Source: Candidatus Peregrinibacteria bacterium (GTDB lineage Bacteria > Patescibacteriota > Gracilibacteria > UM-FILTER-43-11). Taken from it: 42,863 nt of DNA. The first letter of the stretch is position 1. Every line of letters begins with the position of its first letter. The position numbers were made by a program, and so were the translations under genes. This document shows, one piece after another, positions 33,010 to 41,259 of the stretch. Below the pieces are notes generated by a model. The model ran no database searches. It was not told where the DNA came from and saw nothing but the letters and a program-made list of their open reading frames with translations. The DNA is taken from NCBI GenBank assembly GCA_016934215.1, contig JAFGTE010000011.1, forward strand, positions 1 through 42,863. The letters run 5' to 3'.

Positions 33010-34017
33010 TTAACTAATCAGCAGAGCATTGGCTATCAAAACGATAATCAGGGTCATAGAAGCTGCTTCTTCCAGAAAATGAAAATTAAAATGCCTGATG
33101 ATCGGAAGGTGGTGAAATTTTCTTGACCAATGTTCTATCTTGTTTTTGTGAAGTTTTGAAGTGCGCAGCATTTTGATGAGCTCACTCTGAACATATCTGC
33201 ACCATTCCTGTGAATTGTTTTCCACAATGATGTAGCGCATCGTCGCAAAGGTGATTTGAGTCAGAAAATAGACCGTGAGCAGCACGGCTAATGTGGAAGC
33301 AAAGTAATAAACCATACAGGTAAGAATGAGGGTAAATACCACCGCCGTACTAACCTGTCTGGCATCGATGTAGTCCTCTCTTTGTTTGAGGTGAATTTTT
33401 GTAAGAGAATGCAGCAGAAAAGCTAAACTGGCCAGTAAAGGAAGGAACGCTCCGACAGGTGCAGAAAGCAGGGCAAAATTAAAACTGCTGAAAGCACCGT
33501 TCAGAAACAAAGGTGCCTGAGAAAGAAGATACAAACCGATAACAACAATCAGAAATACAATCAACTGTGAACTGAAAAGAATGGCGCCCCGTCTGTGAAT
33601 TCGCTCGTTGACAGAGTAAAGCACATCCAGTTCGCGCTTGCTGTCACTCATGGTAAGTTCACCGCGATGAAAGCGGTCGACCAGCTTTTTGTGAAACAAA
33701 TGGATTTTCTTTTGCTTGAGCTGAAGATTAACAGCAGGATAAAGCGTCATGAGTTCAACGATCAAAGCAAGCACGATAATCGCTGCAATGAGACTGCCTC
33801 CAAAAATCTGGACAAAGCCATTGAGAATCACAGAGAAAACATGAAGAAAATTACTCCAGAAAAAAGAAAGATTTTCAAGGCCCGCCGCAGGCACTGCCGC
33901 TAAATGGCCTCCTGCCGGACCGTTCACGTCCACGTAATTAACCCCCTGCATAAAGGCCACGTAAAGGCTGATTGCAAAGAGGAGAACAGTTGTAAGTATG
34001 ACTCCGATTCGTTTCAC
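33010..34017 (-). CDS. Divergent YidC/Oxa1-like membrane insertase (candidate)
   Basis: A 335-residue membrane protein heading the surface operon. An N-terminal helix (about 5-24) and an outer loop lead to FFWSNFLHVFSVILNGFVQI and a helix ending LMTLYPAVNLQLKQKK. A charged cytosolic hairpin (about 100-135, KKLVDRFHRGELTMSDSKRELDVLY) and then three or four helices follow. This order (helix, basic coiled hairpin, LY..N....R, helix pair) is that of YidC/Oxa1/EMC3 insertases. Sequence conservation is weak and the C-terminal third (cytosolic about 245-305, then a last helix) is unusual. If correct, it may insert or fold the surface proteins encoded behind it. It could also be an unrelated membrane protein. 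Confidence 0.5.
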   Translation of the reverse strand: MKRIGVILTTVLLFAISLYVAFMQGVNYVDVNGPAGGHLAAVPAAGLENLSFFWSNFLHVFSVILNGFVQIFGGSLIAAIIVLALIVELMTLYPAVNLQLKQKKIHLFHKKLVDRFHRGELTMSDSKRELDVLYSVNERIHRRGAILFSSQLIVFLIVVIGLYLLSQAPLFLNGAFSSFNFALLSAPVGAFLPLLASLAFLLHSLTKIHLKQREDYIDARQVSTAVVFTLILTCMVYYFASTLAVLLTVYFLTQITFATMRYIIVENNSQEWCRYVQSELIKMLRTSKLHKNKIEHWSRKFHHLPIIRHFNFHFLEEAASMTLIIVLIANALLIS

Positions 34018-34048
34018 GATTTTTTTTGTTTATTTTTTAAATCTTCAT

Positions 34049-34077
34049 ATTATACCAAATTTATGCTCGTTTCGCAA
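34049..34077 (-). promoter_or_regulatory. Promoter of the surface-protein operon
   Basis: Minus-strand TTGCGA (34077-34072), 17-base spacer, TATAAT (34054-34049), about 32 bases before the ATG at 34017. No other promoter is evident in the short gaps downstream, so it should drive six genes over 12.4 kb. Confidence 0.75.
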
Positions 34078-34308
34078 TTCACTGCCCTTGACCAAGCCAA
34101 AAATAATGGTCTAAATAGCATTAAGGGCTGGGACAAGCCAAAATTTGACAACTCAGAAATTTATGATTAACACTTTTCTGTTAAAAATAAGGCAGAAAAG
34201 TGGACACAATAAAATTTTATTAAGGCAAATTTTACCGTTCATTTGCCGTCATCGTTCAATTTCATTTTTTACCCGGAGACCATCCTTATTTTTGTATGTT
34301 ATTTTAAT

Positions 34309-34334
34309 GCGCCAAAGTGACACCACTTTGGCGC
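34309..34334. promoter_or_regulatory. Strong hairpin in the divergent intergenic region
   Basis: GCGCCAAAGTG (34309-34319) and CACTTTGGCGC (34324-34334) form an 11-bp perfect stem with a four-base loop. No T-run follows on either strand, so it is not a standard terminator. It lies between the divergent promoters of the surface operon and the pilin cluster and may be an operator. The rest of 34078-34405 is A/T-rich; I see no gene in it. Confidence 0.45.
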
Positions 34335-34405
34335 CAATATGGCACCCATCCGGCGCATCAAAATTCACTAGTCTTTTACTATGCATCCGACTTTAGCAGG
34401 GTATA

Positions 34406-34434
34406 TTGATTTTTTGCCCTAAATAAGGTATAAT
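34406..34434 (+). promoter_or_regulatory. Promoter of the VirB6/VirB2-like cluster
   Basis: TTGATT (34406-34411), 17-base spacer, TATAAT (34429-34434), 24 bases before the ATG at 34459. Confidence 0.75.
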
Positions 34435-34458
34435 AGAAAGATTTCTAGAACCTAGTTC

Positions 34459-36462
34459 ATGGCAGGGAAAACGAAACAAAAATTCGCCAAAAAAATCCTG
34501 AGCATTCTCATGCTTGGTGTTTTTGTATTCTCAGGCCCCCTCGCCCTGGCACAGGACGACAACACCGAAAGCAGCGGAACTGAAAACGAAGTTCTTTTTG
34601 AACCGGTCGAAAAGCAAATCATTCAACTGACCGACGAAGGAATAGCCGAAGACTGGAACATCTCAAAATTCGAAACCTACGGACTTAAATTTCTGGTACG
34701 CGGTAAAGAAGCACTCACCTGGTCGCTCAACATTGAAGACGGAGGCTTTCACAACAAAGCGATCGAAAAAAGTTACACAAAAGTACTAACCATCGTAAAC
34801 AGCTTGTTTATTCTCGGCTTGCTCGCCATTGCCCTGATGTGGATATTTTCGATTCTGATTCCGCGAAAAACACTCAAAAAAGTGATTCTGGTTTATGGCA
34901 TGGCCGTGATCTTTATCAATTTTGCTCTGCCAATCAACCAGCTGTTCATTGACGGAACAAACTTACTGCAACAGACCCTGCTCACTGAAAAAGACGGAAC
35001 GATACAAATTACCGACATCGTGCAGACACCGGCTTACGGCGAAGTTCTCAGCTACCAGAACTACGGCGATGAAAGTCTGATCAACGGCAAACAGGGAGAT
35101 CCGATCACCCTCAAACTTTCCGGACCGGATGAAGAAACCACCTCGATCGGGAAAATCCGTGTTCCTAACGGAGAAACAGTCGACGAAGAAGTCATTTCCC
35201 TGAACAATAAAGAAATCTCCGTACTCCGGAGCACGCCTTTCAGCGTTTATCAGGAACAGGTCTTTTTCCGCTTCGGATTACTTGTCCTGACCGGCATTGC
35301 TTATTTCATCATAGCTCTGGTGTTTGTGCTACGCATCGTGATTCTGTGGGCCTTGCTGATTCTGTCCCCCCTCCTCCTGTTTCTGGCCATATTCAGAAGT
35401 ACCCGAGGCTGGTTCTTAAACTGGCTGAGTATGTACGGACGCTGGCTTCTCATTGGCCCGCTGACGGCACTCGGTATTGCGGTGATCGTGAATATCTGGC
35501 AGCTCAGTGGCCTGCCGATTTCTGTCAGTGATACCTACACTCCCGAAATCTTCGCACCGGAAAAGATTTCAAACATTGTTTTTTATCTGCCCGGCGCTGA
35601 TACGGCCAACACCCTGAGCAACACACAGGAAATGATGGAATATCTGATCTTCCTGATCATGCTTTATTTGCCTATTTTTCTGGGCTTCACATTGACCCGG
35701 CGAAAAGTCCTGCATGAAAGCCTCGTCGCTGTAACAAAGAAACTGATGACCAGCACCACAAACACCCAGCAGCAATTGATCCAACAGGTATTGGCGAGTC
35801 ACGAGCAGGAAAAAGAACAAAACGCCAGGCCGATGGGAATTATGGAAAGTATCAAACATCTGGTGAATGACAAAATCAGTATAATCACCGAAACCACCCT
35901 GCCAATTCAGAAACTGAAAGTGGAACCGGAAACGCCAAACATCATGATGCCCACCGCTTCCAACTTCCTGCCGGAAAACCTGAATAAAACCCCCATTCCC
36001 AAAATGCTGGAACTCCTGGGAAGGCAGAAGGATTCGAAAGCCAGTCATAGGGACACAATCGAAAAAATGGCCCGCGCTGAATCCATCACCGACAAAAAAG
36101 AACGGGAGAAAGTCATGGCTGTCATGAATGAGATTGAATCCCGCGCGAGTAACCAAAAAGACAGTGAAGCCATGGCCATTCTGCACGAAGTGGAAACCAT
36201 CAAAGAAGTAGATACCCGCACCGCCGAATCCGCTTCAGCCAAGACCGGAGCCGCTTCCAGCATCAGTATCAACATCAACGATGCCAAGCCGGAAGCAGAC
36301 CGTAAAGTTCGTGACTCCAGTTTTGATTCCAAAAGTGAGGAAAAAGACAAGGCCGGCAAGCAAATGGAGGACAAGAAAAAAAATGAAGGCAAAGATAAAA
36401 AAAGCGAAGAAAAACCTGATAAAGAACCTGAACACTCTAACCCTGAAGCCAATGCAAACTGA
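34459..36462 (+). CDS. VirB6/TrbL-like multi-pass membrane protein with long cytosolic tail
   Basis: A 667-residue protein. A signal peptide (about 1-32, ending LALAQ) precedes an exported loop. Membrane segments lie near 115-135, 140-160, 265-300, 300-320, 330-350 and 390-415. The blocks MWIFSILIPRKTLKKVILVY and LILSPLLLFLAIFRSTRGWF, then LNWLSMYGRWLLIGPLTALG, are typical of VirB6/TrbL-type proteins that form the inner-membrane channel of type IV secretion systems. The last 240 residues are hydrophilic, helical and then Lys/Glu-rich (KEEKDKAGKQMEDKKK), and should be cytosolic. Its stop overlaps the next gene by 11 bases. No VirB4 or VirD4 ATPase is in the window. Confidence 0.7.
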   Translation: MAGKTKQKFAKKILSILMLGVFVFSGPLALAQDDNTESSGTENEVLFEPVEKQIIQLTDEGIAEDWNISKFETYGLKFLVRGKEALTWSLNIEDGGFHNKAIEKSYTKVLTIVNSLFILGLLAIALMWIFSILIPRKTLKKVILVYGMAVIFINFALPINQLFIDGTNLLQQTLLTEKDGTIQITDIVQTPAYGEVLSYQNYGDESLINGKQGDPITLKLSGPDEETTSIGKIRVPNGETVDEEVISLNNKEISVLRSTPFSVYQEQVFFRFGLLVLTGIAYFIIALVFVLRIVILWALLILSPLLLFLAIFRSTRGWFLNWLSMYGRWLLIGPLTALGIAVIVNIWQLSGLPISVSDTYTPEIFAPEKISNIVFYLPGADTANTLSNTQEMMEYLIFLIMLYLPIFLGFTLTRRKVLHESLVAVTKKLMTSTTNTQQQLIQQVLASHEQEKEQNARPMGIMESIKHLVNDKISIITETTLPIQKLKVEPETPNIMMPTASNFLPENLNKTPIPKMLELLGRQKDSKASHRDTIEKMARAESITDKKEREKVMAVMNEIESRASNQKDSEAMAILHEVETIKEVDTRTAESASAKTGAASSISININDAKPEADRKVRDSSFDSKSEEKDKAGKQMEDKKKNEGKDKKSEEKPDKEPEHSNPEANAN

Positions 36463-36946
36463 ACTTGGACAAGTTAATAACTTCGGCGAATTCGTTTCCC
36501 TGATCTGGGCCTTCGGCTCAAAAGCGATTATTGCTTTAGCCATATTTTTCATTGTACTGGGGGCCTTTTACTACATTGCTTCAGCCGGGAATGAAGAAAA
36601 AATTGAACAGGGAAAAGAAATGGTTTATGGCAGTCTGATCGCCATCGTGATTGTGCTTCTTTCCGGTGTACTCATCAGAATTCTCCACCAACCTGCTCAG
36701 GGGGTGGAAAGCGCACTTTCAGAAATCCCGACCGTGATTGGAAATGCCACCAACATACTCATCAGTCTGATCGGCGCCTTCAGCTTCCTGATGCTGGCTT
36801 ATGCAGGTTTCCTGTATTTGATAGGCAAAGGTCAAAAAGCTCAAATTTTAAAGGCGCATCGCGCTTTTGCCTATTCGATTTATGGACTCATTCTTGGCGT
36901 GCTGGCTTACGCCATTGCCAATGCTGTTATCACTTTTCTTCTTTAA
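36452..36946 (+). CDS. Duplicated VirB2-like four-helix membrane protein
   Basis: A 164-residue protein made of two VirB2/TrbC-like hairpins in tandem. The first (about 15-75) has IALAIFFIVLGAFYYIASAG, then NEEKIEQGKEMVYGSLIAIV. The second (about 88-160) has LISLIGAFSFLMLAYAGFLY, then a basic loop KGQKAQILKAHRAFAYSIYG and a last helix. Each repeats the pilin order helix, charged cytosolic loop with ...A...G, helix. The start ATG at 36452 overlaps the stop of the preceding gene by 11 bases, which indicates translational coupling; the open frame reaches further upstream, but that part lies inside the VirB6-like gene. It may be a channel or pilus base rather than a polymerised pilin. Confidence 0.7.
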   Translation: MQTELGQVNNFGEFVSLIWAFGSKAIIALAIFFIVLGAFYYIASAGNEEKIEQGKEMVYGSLIAIVIVLLSGVLIRILHQPAQGVESALSEIPTVIGNATNILISLIGAFSFLMLAYAGFLYLIGKGQKAQILKAHRAFAYSIYGLILGVLAYAIANAVITFLL

Positions 36947-37309
36947 ATGATTCAAGAATTCCTGTCATCCATCATCGCAAAAGCGTACGCTCAGGACTTG
37001 ATTCCCTGCGCCGACGGAACGCTGGCCGACCCCACGGTCGGATGCACAGCTGTGCCAAAGGCGCTTGTGCACACTCAGTCAGACATTCTCAGTATCATCC
37101 TGAAAAGTGCCGATGCAGTGGTAACGATCGTCGCCGCTGCAGCCGTCATTGTGCTTATTTATGGTGGCATCACCTACGCCATCAGCATGGGCAACGAAGA
37201 GAAGATAGAAACCGCAAAACGCACCCTGTTTTGGAGTATTTTTGGACTTGTTTTAGCGCTACTCGCCAAATATATCGTCACGGCCGTACTGGTCATTATT
37301 ACCCAATAA
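36947..37309 (+). CDS. VirB2/TrbC-like pilin
   Basis: A 120-residue pilin-type protein. The N-terminus is an uncleaved or cleaved signal-like stretch ending AYAQ, followed by a short exported segment with two cysteines (IPCADGTLADPTVGC) that may form a disulfide. Two membrane helices follow, VVTIVAAAAVIVLIYGGITY and IFGLVLALLAKYIVTAVLVI, joined by the charged loop AISMGNEEKIETAKRTLFW, the hallmark of VirB2 pilins. The ATG follows the preceding TAA without a gap. Pilins of this type polymerise with lipid into the T4SS pilus; here a host-contact or DNA-uptake fibre is plausible. Confidence 0.8.
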   Translation: MIQEFLSSIIAKAYAQDLIPCADGTLADPTVGCTAVPKALVHTQSDILSIILKSADAVVTIVAAAAVIVLIYGGITYAISMGNEEKIETAKRTLFWSIFGLVLALLAKYIVTAVLVIITQ

Positions 37310-37345
37310 AAAAAATATCTGTCCATGTATTTTTCCTTTTCCCTC

Positions 37346-37373
37346 TTGTCCGAAACACATAAACTTGTATAAT
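37346..37373 (+). promoter_or_regulatory. Separate promoter for the MopE-pilin gene
   Basis: TTGTCC (37346-37351), 16-base spacer, TATAAT (37368-37373), 18 bases before the ATG at 37391. The fourth gene of the cluster can thus be expressed apart from the first three. Confidence 0.65.
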
Positions 37374-37390
37374 TTTTTTGAACAATAAAA

Positions 37391-38089
37391 ATGATAAAAA
37401 TGCCTAAATCCCTAAAACGTGTCCTCAGCTATGGAATGTTTGCCTTTGTGCTTATGGCTTTCCTTACTCCGGCGGTTTTTGCACAAGCCATAGAATGTGA
37501 TTCGGACGCAGATGGTTTTATCAGTATTCCGGCCGCGGGAGCGGACGTTATTTTAGGTGAAACGTTCAACGTGAACGGCAACTATTCAGCCGCAGAATGG
37601 GCCAATTATTTTGAAACCTTTAAAAATGATCCTGCTGCCGAAACCTTATGTACGGCCCTCAATTTTAAACAGGGAGCCGAGCCCACCCGTTGTGACAAAT
37701 CTCTCCTTAGCCCAAGTTCCGGCGTATATGATCCTTCAAAAGCAGACATGGTTCCGGGAAATACGGTTTATCCCACCGCTTTCGACAAACCGGATAACGG
37801 CATTGATGAAAACTGTGACGGAAAAGACGAAAAACTGATTTCCACGGAAGAAGTTGCAGGTGACAATCTGGGCAGTTTAGCAGACCGTGTAATCTATCTG
37901 CTGAGCCGGGCCGTGGTCGTCATCTCCGTCATCGTCCTGATCTGGGGAGGTATTATGTACAGCACCGCCGCCGGCGATGAACGGAAAACCAGTAAAGCAA
38001 GAAAAGCGATTATCGGAGCTATTATCGGTCTCACGGTTGGCCTGCTGGCGCCATCCATAGCGAATTACATCATTGCCAGCCTAGCCTAG
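37391..38089 (+). CDS. VirB2-like pilin fused to a MopE-like calcium-site region
   Basis: A 232-residue exported protein. The signal peptide (about 1-31) ends in VFAQ. The exported part (about 32-150) opens with CDSDADGFISI and closes with DKPDNGIDENCDGKDE. This paired DxDxDG ... GIDENCDG signature is that of MopE/Stig-type putative metal-binding motifs, with cysteines in reach for disulfides. The last 80 residues are a VirB2-like hairpin: VIYLLSRAVVVISVIVLIWG, loop STAAGDERKTSKARKA, helix IIGLTVGLLAPSIANYIIAS. So a pilin carries a large extracellular head, unusual for VirB2 proteins. A second ATG at 37400 would remove three residues. It has its own promoter and a terminator behind it. Confidence 0.8.
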   Translation: MIKMPKSLKRVLSYGMFAFVLMAFLTPAVFAQAIECDSDADGFISIPAAGADVILGETFNVNGNYSAAEWANYFETFKNDPAAETLCTALNFKQGAEPTRCDKSLLSPSSGVYDPSKADMVPGNTVYPTAFDKPDNGIDENCDGKDEKLISTEEVAGDNLGSLADRVIYLLSRAVVVISVIVLIWGGIMYSTAAGDERKTSKARKAIIGAIIGLTVGLLAPSIANYIIASLA

Positions 38090-38111
38090 CCAACAAAAAC
38101 AAAAAGAAAAG

Positions 38112-38152
38112 AAAAAGCCTGTCACATATTTAGATGAATTGATGGGCTTTTT
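38112..38152. terminator. Bidirectional intrinsic terminator
   Basis: AAAAAGCC (38112-38119) pairs with GGCTTTTT (38145-38152), giving T-runs after the stem on both strands. It ends the pilin cluster from the left and uvrB from the right. Confidence 0.7.
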
Positions 38153-38159
38153 CGTAATT

Positions 38160-38184
38160 CTGGAACCTTTAAAAAAGGTTCCAG
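38160..38184. terminator. Perfect hairpin between pilin cluster and uvrB
   Basis: CTGGAACC (38160-38167) and GGTTCCAG (38177-38184) enclose an A/T loop whose TTT/AAA can extend the stem. It lacks its own T-run but stands eight bases from the bidirectional terminator and may strengthen it. Bases 38185-38316 hold nothing I can identify. Confidence 0.4.
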
Positions 38185-38316
38185 TACCTCCAAAATATCT
38201 GTCTTCACTCCTCCTTTTCTTCGCCCAGCTTCGCAGCTTCCTTCTGCGTACATGCCGCTTCAGGGTCTGCTTCGCGGGCTCTGGAAAAGCTCGTCGCTCA
38301 ACCAATTTTAAAAACC

Positions 38317-40269
38317 TTAATGCTGAAGATCCTCAATCTGATCGCGGAGTTCGGCGGCTTTTTCAAATTCAAGGTTTTCGGCCGCCAGTTCCATCCGGTC
38401 AGTGAGCTCTTCAATGAGCCGTTTGCGTTCTTCCGGCGGAACTTCTTCTTTGTGGTATCTCTTTTTGGGTTTATGTGTGTGCTGAGCGATGTCTTTGACA
38501 GCTTTAACAATAGTTTGAGGGGTAATGCCGTGTTTTTCATTATATTCCTGCTGGATTTTGCGGCGTCGGTTCGTTTCATCGATGGCCCCCTTCATCGCAT
38601 CCGTCATCACATCTCCGTACATAATGACATGCCCGTTCACATTTCGCGCCGCACGGCCAATAGTCTGGATCAGCGCATCCCGACTACGCAAAAATCCCTG
38701 TTTATCAGCATCGAGAATGGCAATCAGTGATACTTCCGGCAGGTCCAGTCCCTCCCGGAGCAGGTTGATCCCCACCACAATATCGATATTCCCCAACCGA
38801 AGATCGCGAAGTATTTCGATTCGTTCCATCGTATCGACTTCGGAATGGAGGTATTTGGCCTTTAAATCGGCCTCGACCAGATAATCGGTGAGCTTTTCGG
38901 CAGATTTTTTAGTGAGCGTCGTAATAAGTGTGCGTTCTCCCCGTTCAATCGTTTTTTGGATTTCTTCCAGAAGATCGTCAATCTGGTGTTTAGTCGGGCG
39001 CACTTCGACCGAAGGGTCGATAAGACCCGTGGGGCGGATGATCTGCTCTACAATATTTTTTTTACCGCTGTGCTTCTTTTCGTAATCGGCCGGTGTGGCA
39101 GAAATATAGACGACTTTATTCACATGTTCTTCAAATTCGGAAAACTTGAGCGGCCGGTTGTCCTGGCAGCTGGGAAGCCTGAACCCATGTTCCACCAAGG
39201 TCGTTTTACGCTTCAGGTTTCCGTTATACATGGCATTGAGCTGGGGAATGGTCATATGAGATTCATCGATAAAAAGCAGGAAGTCATCGGGAAAATAATC
39301 GATCAGCGTCGCCGGCTGCTCTCCCGGTTCACGCGCGTTCAGGTAACGCACATAATTCTCGATTCCTGAGCAATAACCCGTTTCCAGCATCATCTCAATA
39401 TCGTATTCCGTACGAGTCAGAATCCGCTGAGCTTCCAGTTCCTTGCCCATCATCTTCAGTTCCTTGTGCCGCACTTCCAGATCTTTCCGGATCTGTTCAA
39501 CAGCCGCCTTGATCGCTTCCTGAGTCGTCACATTATGTTTGGCGGGAAAGATTTTTACCGACTTCATCTCTTGATAAACCTCACCCGTAAAGGAATCCGC
39601 TTCGGTGATCGTTTCAATATCATCCCCGAAAAACTCGATACGATACACGTTGTCGGAACTGGGCGGGAAGATTTCGAGCGTATCACCAAGTACATGAAAC
39701 ATGCCCTGCTTGAATTCCAGATGACTCCGGGTGTACTGAAGATCGGTGAGCTTACGAAGAAGCTTATCCCGCTTTACCCTATCCCCCACCTTCAGTTCAA
39801 GCGCCAGATTTTCGTACATGGCGTTGTCCCCCAGCCCATAAATGGCTGAAACCGAGGCTACAATAAGAACATCTTTACGGGTGAGCAGGTTGTGCGTAGC
39901 CGCGTGCCGGAGCTTGTCGATCTCTTCATTGATGGAAGAGTCTTTTTCTATATAGGTATCAGTCGCCGGCAGATAAGCTTCCGGCTGATAGTAATCGTAA
40001 TACGAAACAAAATAAGAGATCGCATTGTCGGGAAAATATTCCTGAAACTCCGAACAAAGCTGAGCCGCCAGCGTTTTATTGTGCGCCAGTACCAGCGTGG
40101 GCTTCTGAATCTGCTGGACGATATTAGCCATGGTAAACGTCTTCCCGGAACCCGTGACTCCAAGCAAAGTCTGGTGTTTTTCGTTCTTTTTGATGCCGCC
40201 CACCAGTTTTTCAATGGCCTGCGGCTGATCGCCCGTTGGTTTGTAATCGGACTTTAAATTGAATTCCAT
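38317..40269 (-). CDS. uvrB: UvrB, excinuclease ABC subunit B
   Basis: A 650-residue DNA repair helicase-like protein that receives damaged DNA from UvrA and recruits UvrC. Present are the start [20 protein letters not shown], Walker [14 protein letters not shown] (about 37-49), the damage-probing beta hairpin region [24 protein letters not shown], and the helicase motif [17 protein letters not shown] followed by QTIGRAARN. The C-terminal UVR motif that binds UvrC ([16 protein letters not shown]) is complete. The open frame continues 28 codons upstream, but the ATG at 40267-40269 gives the conserved N-terminus. No GAAC-type SOS box is seen upstream, so control by the nearby lexA is not supported by the sequence. 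Confidence 0.98.
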   Translation of the reverse strand: MEFNLKSDYKPTGDQPQAIEKLVGGIKKNEKHQTLLGVTGSGKTFTMANIVQQIQKPTLVLAHNKTLAAQLCSEFQEYFPDNAISYFVSYYDYYQPEAYLPATDTYIEKDSSINEEIDKLRHAATHNLLTRKDVLIVASVSAIYGLGDNAMYENLALELKVGDRVKRDKLLRKLTDLQYTRSHLEFKQGMFHVLGDTLEIFPPSSDNVYRIEFFGDDIETITEADSFTGEVYQEMKSVKIFPAKHNVTTQEAIKAAVEQIRKDLEVRHKELKMMGKELEAQRILTRTEYDIEMMLETGYCSGIENYVRYLNAREPGEQPATLIDYFPDDFLLFIDESHMTIPQLNAMYNGNLKRKTTLVEHGFRLPSCQDNRPLKFSEFEEHVNKVVYISATPADYEKKHSGKKNIVEQIIRPTGLIDPSVEVRPTKHQIDDLLEEIQKTIERGERTLITTLTKKSAEKLTDYLVEADLKAKYLHSEVDTMERIEILRDLRLGNIDIVVGINLLREGLDLPEVSLIAILDADKQGFLRSRDALIQTIGRAARNVNGHVIMYGDVMTDAMKGAIDETNRRRKIQQEYNEKHGITPQTIVKAVKDIAQHTHKPKKRYHKEEVPPEERKRLIEELTDRMELAAENLEFEKAAELRDQIEDLQH

Positions 40270-40315
40270 CTTATTAATAGTACAGGAGGGCTCTGGCAGG
40301 TTCAAGAGCTCCCTG

Positions 40316-40324
40316 CTATAATCC
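40316..40324 (+). promoter_or_regulatory. Extended -10 promoter for htpX
   Basis: TG at 40316-40317 and TATAAT at 40319-40324, eight bases before the ATG at 40333. The very short distance implies a nearly leaderless mRNA if this is the promoter used. Confidence 0.5.
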
Positions 40325-40332
40325 ATTCTGCC

Positions 40333-41241
40333 ATGTACACTCAAATCGACCAAAATAAGCGCAATACCCGCATACTGATGTACCTGTTCATCTTCTTTTT
40401 TATGATGCTGGGTTATGTGTTCGGCCTGGTCTGGATGGGAAACGATCAGGGGGCAATTGGATTGATGGGGATTTTAGGGATAGCCGCCATGATTTATGCG
40501 GGGATCAGTTATTTTGCCGCCGGAAAGATCGCCCTGGGCATCACCGGTGCCAAAGAAATCAAGCGAACAGATAATCCCCTGCTCTATCGCACCGTGGAAA
40601 ATCTGGCCATTGCCGGTGGTGTGCCTACCCCTAAAATTTATCTGATCGAGGACAGCGCCCTGAATGCCTTTGCCACCGGCCGTGACCCGAACCACGCTTA
40701 CGTCGCCATCACCAAGGGCTTACTCGAAAAACTGGAAAAACCCGAACTGGAGGGGGTCATGGCCCATGAACTCTCACATATCAAAAATTATGACATTCGC
40801 CTGCAGAGCCTGACGGTCGCCCTGATTGGGATCATTGCGTTGATTTCGGATATTTTCTTAAGAAGTCTGCGTCACCGGGGCCGCAGCCGCAGCCGGGGCA
40901 GCGGAAAAGGAGCTGCCATTCTGCTTTTAATCGGCATTATTTTGGCTATTCTTTCGCCCATTATTGCCAAACTCATGCACCTGGCCGTAAGCCGCCAGCG
41001 CGAATATCTGGCCGATGCCAGCGGTGCCCTGCTCACCCGTTACCCCGAAGGACTGGCGCGCGCCCTGGAAAAGATCAAAGCCGATAAAGAACCGCTGGAA
41101 GCCGCCAACAAAGCCACCGCCCATATGTACATTGAAAATCCTCTGCGCAACGAAGAACGGGGCAAGTGGATGAACAGTCTTTTTGCCACCCACCCCGATA
41201 TTAACGACCGTATTGCCCGCCTGCGGGGAATGACACAATAA
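40333..41241 (+). CDS. htpX: HtpX, membrane zinc metalloprotease
   Basis: A 302-residue M48 peptidase of the cytoplasmic membrane that degrades misfolded membrane proteins. Two N-terminal helices (about 15-34 and 41-62) precede the zinc site His145-Glu146-x-x-His149 in [15 protein letters not shown]. The third ligand Glu is in [14 protein letters not shown] (about 225). Two more helices (about 162-178 and 194-218) lie between. The C-terminus ends with the family's [18 protein letters not shown]. Length is normal. With dnaK/grpE it forms the protein quality-control content of the window. The downstream gene starts 18 bases later. Confidence 0.95.
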   Translation: MYTQIDQNKRNTRILMYLFIFFFMMLGYVFGLVWMGNDQGAIGLMGILGIAAMIYAGISYFAAGKIALGITGAKEIKRTDNPLLYRTVENLAIAGGVPTPKIYLIEDSALNAFATGRDPNHAYVAITKGLLEKLEKPELEGVMAHELSHIKNYDIRLQSLTVALIGIIALISDIFLRSLRHRGRSRSRGSGKGAAILLLIGIILAILSPIIAKLMHLAVSRQREYLADASGALLTRYPEGLARALEKIKADKEPLEAANKATAHMYIENPLRNEERGKWMNSLFATHPDINDRIARLRGMTQ

Positions 41242-41244
41242 ATA

Positions 41245-41253
41245 TGCTAAAAT
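41245..41253 (+). promoter_or_regulatory. Extended -10 promoter (TGCTAAAAT)
   Basis: TG at 41245-41246 and TAAAAT at 41248-41253, directly after the htpX stop codon and seven bases before the ATG at 41260. Confidence 0.45.
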
Positions 41254-41259
41254 AGGCCC

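Noticed and set aside
34170-34240. AAAAGTGGACACAATAAA as an insertion-sequence end
   Set aside because: It resembles some IS termini in composition, but no matching inverted repeat, target duplication or transposase is in reach.
34145-34396. Open frame of 83 codons in the divergent intergenic region
   Set aside because: It runs through the hairpin at 34309-34334 and close to the promoter of the VirB6-like gene; its composition (many Arg, Ser, Leu, Phe) looks random and it has no start signal.
40270-40332. Possible SOS box in front of uvrB
   Set aside because: uvrB is often LexA-controlled, but no GAAC-N4-GTTC or close variant is present in the gap; a lone GTTC is not enough.
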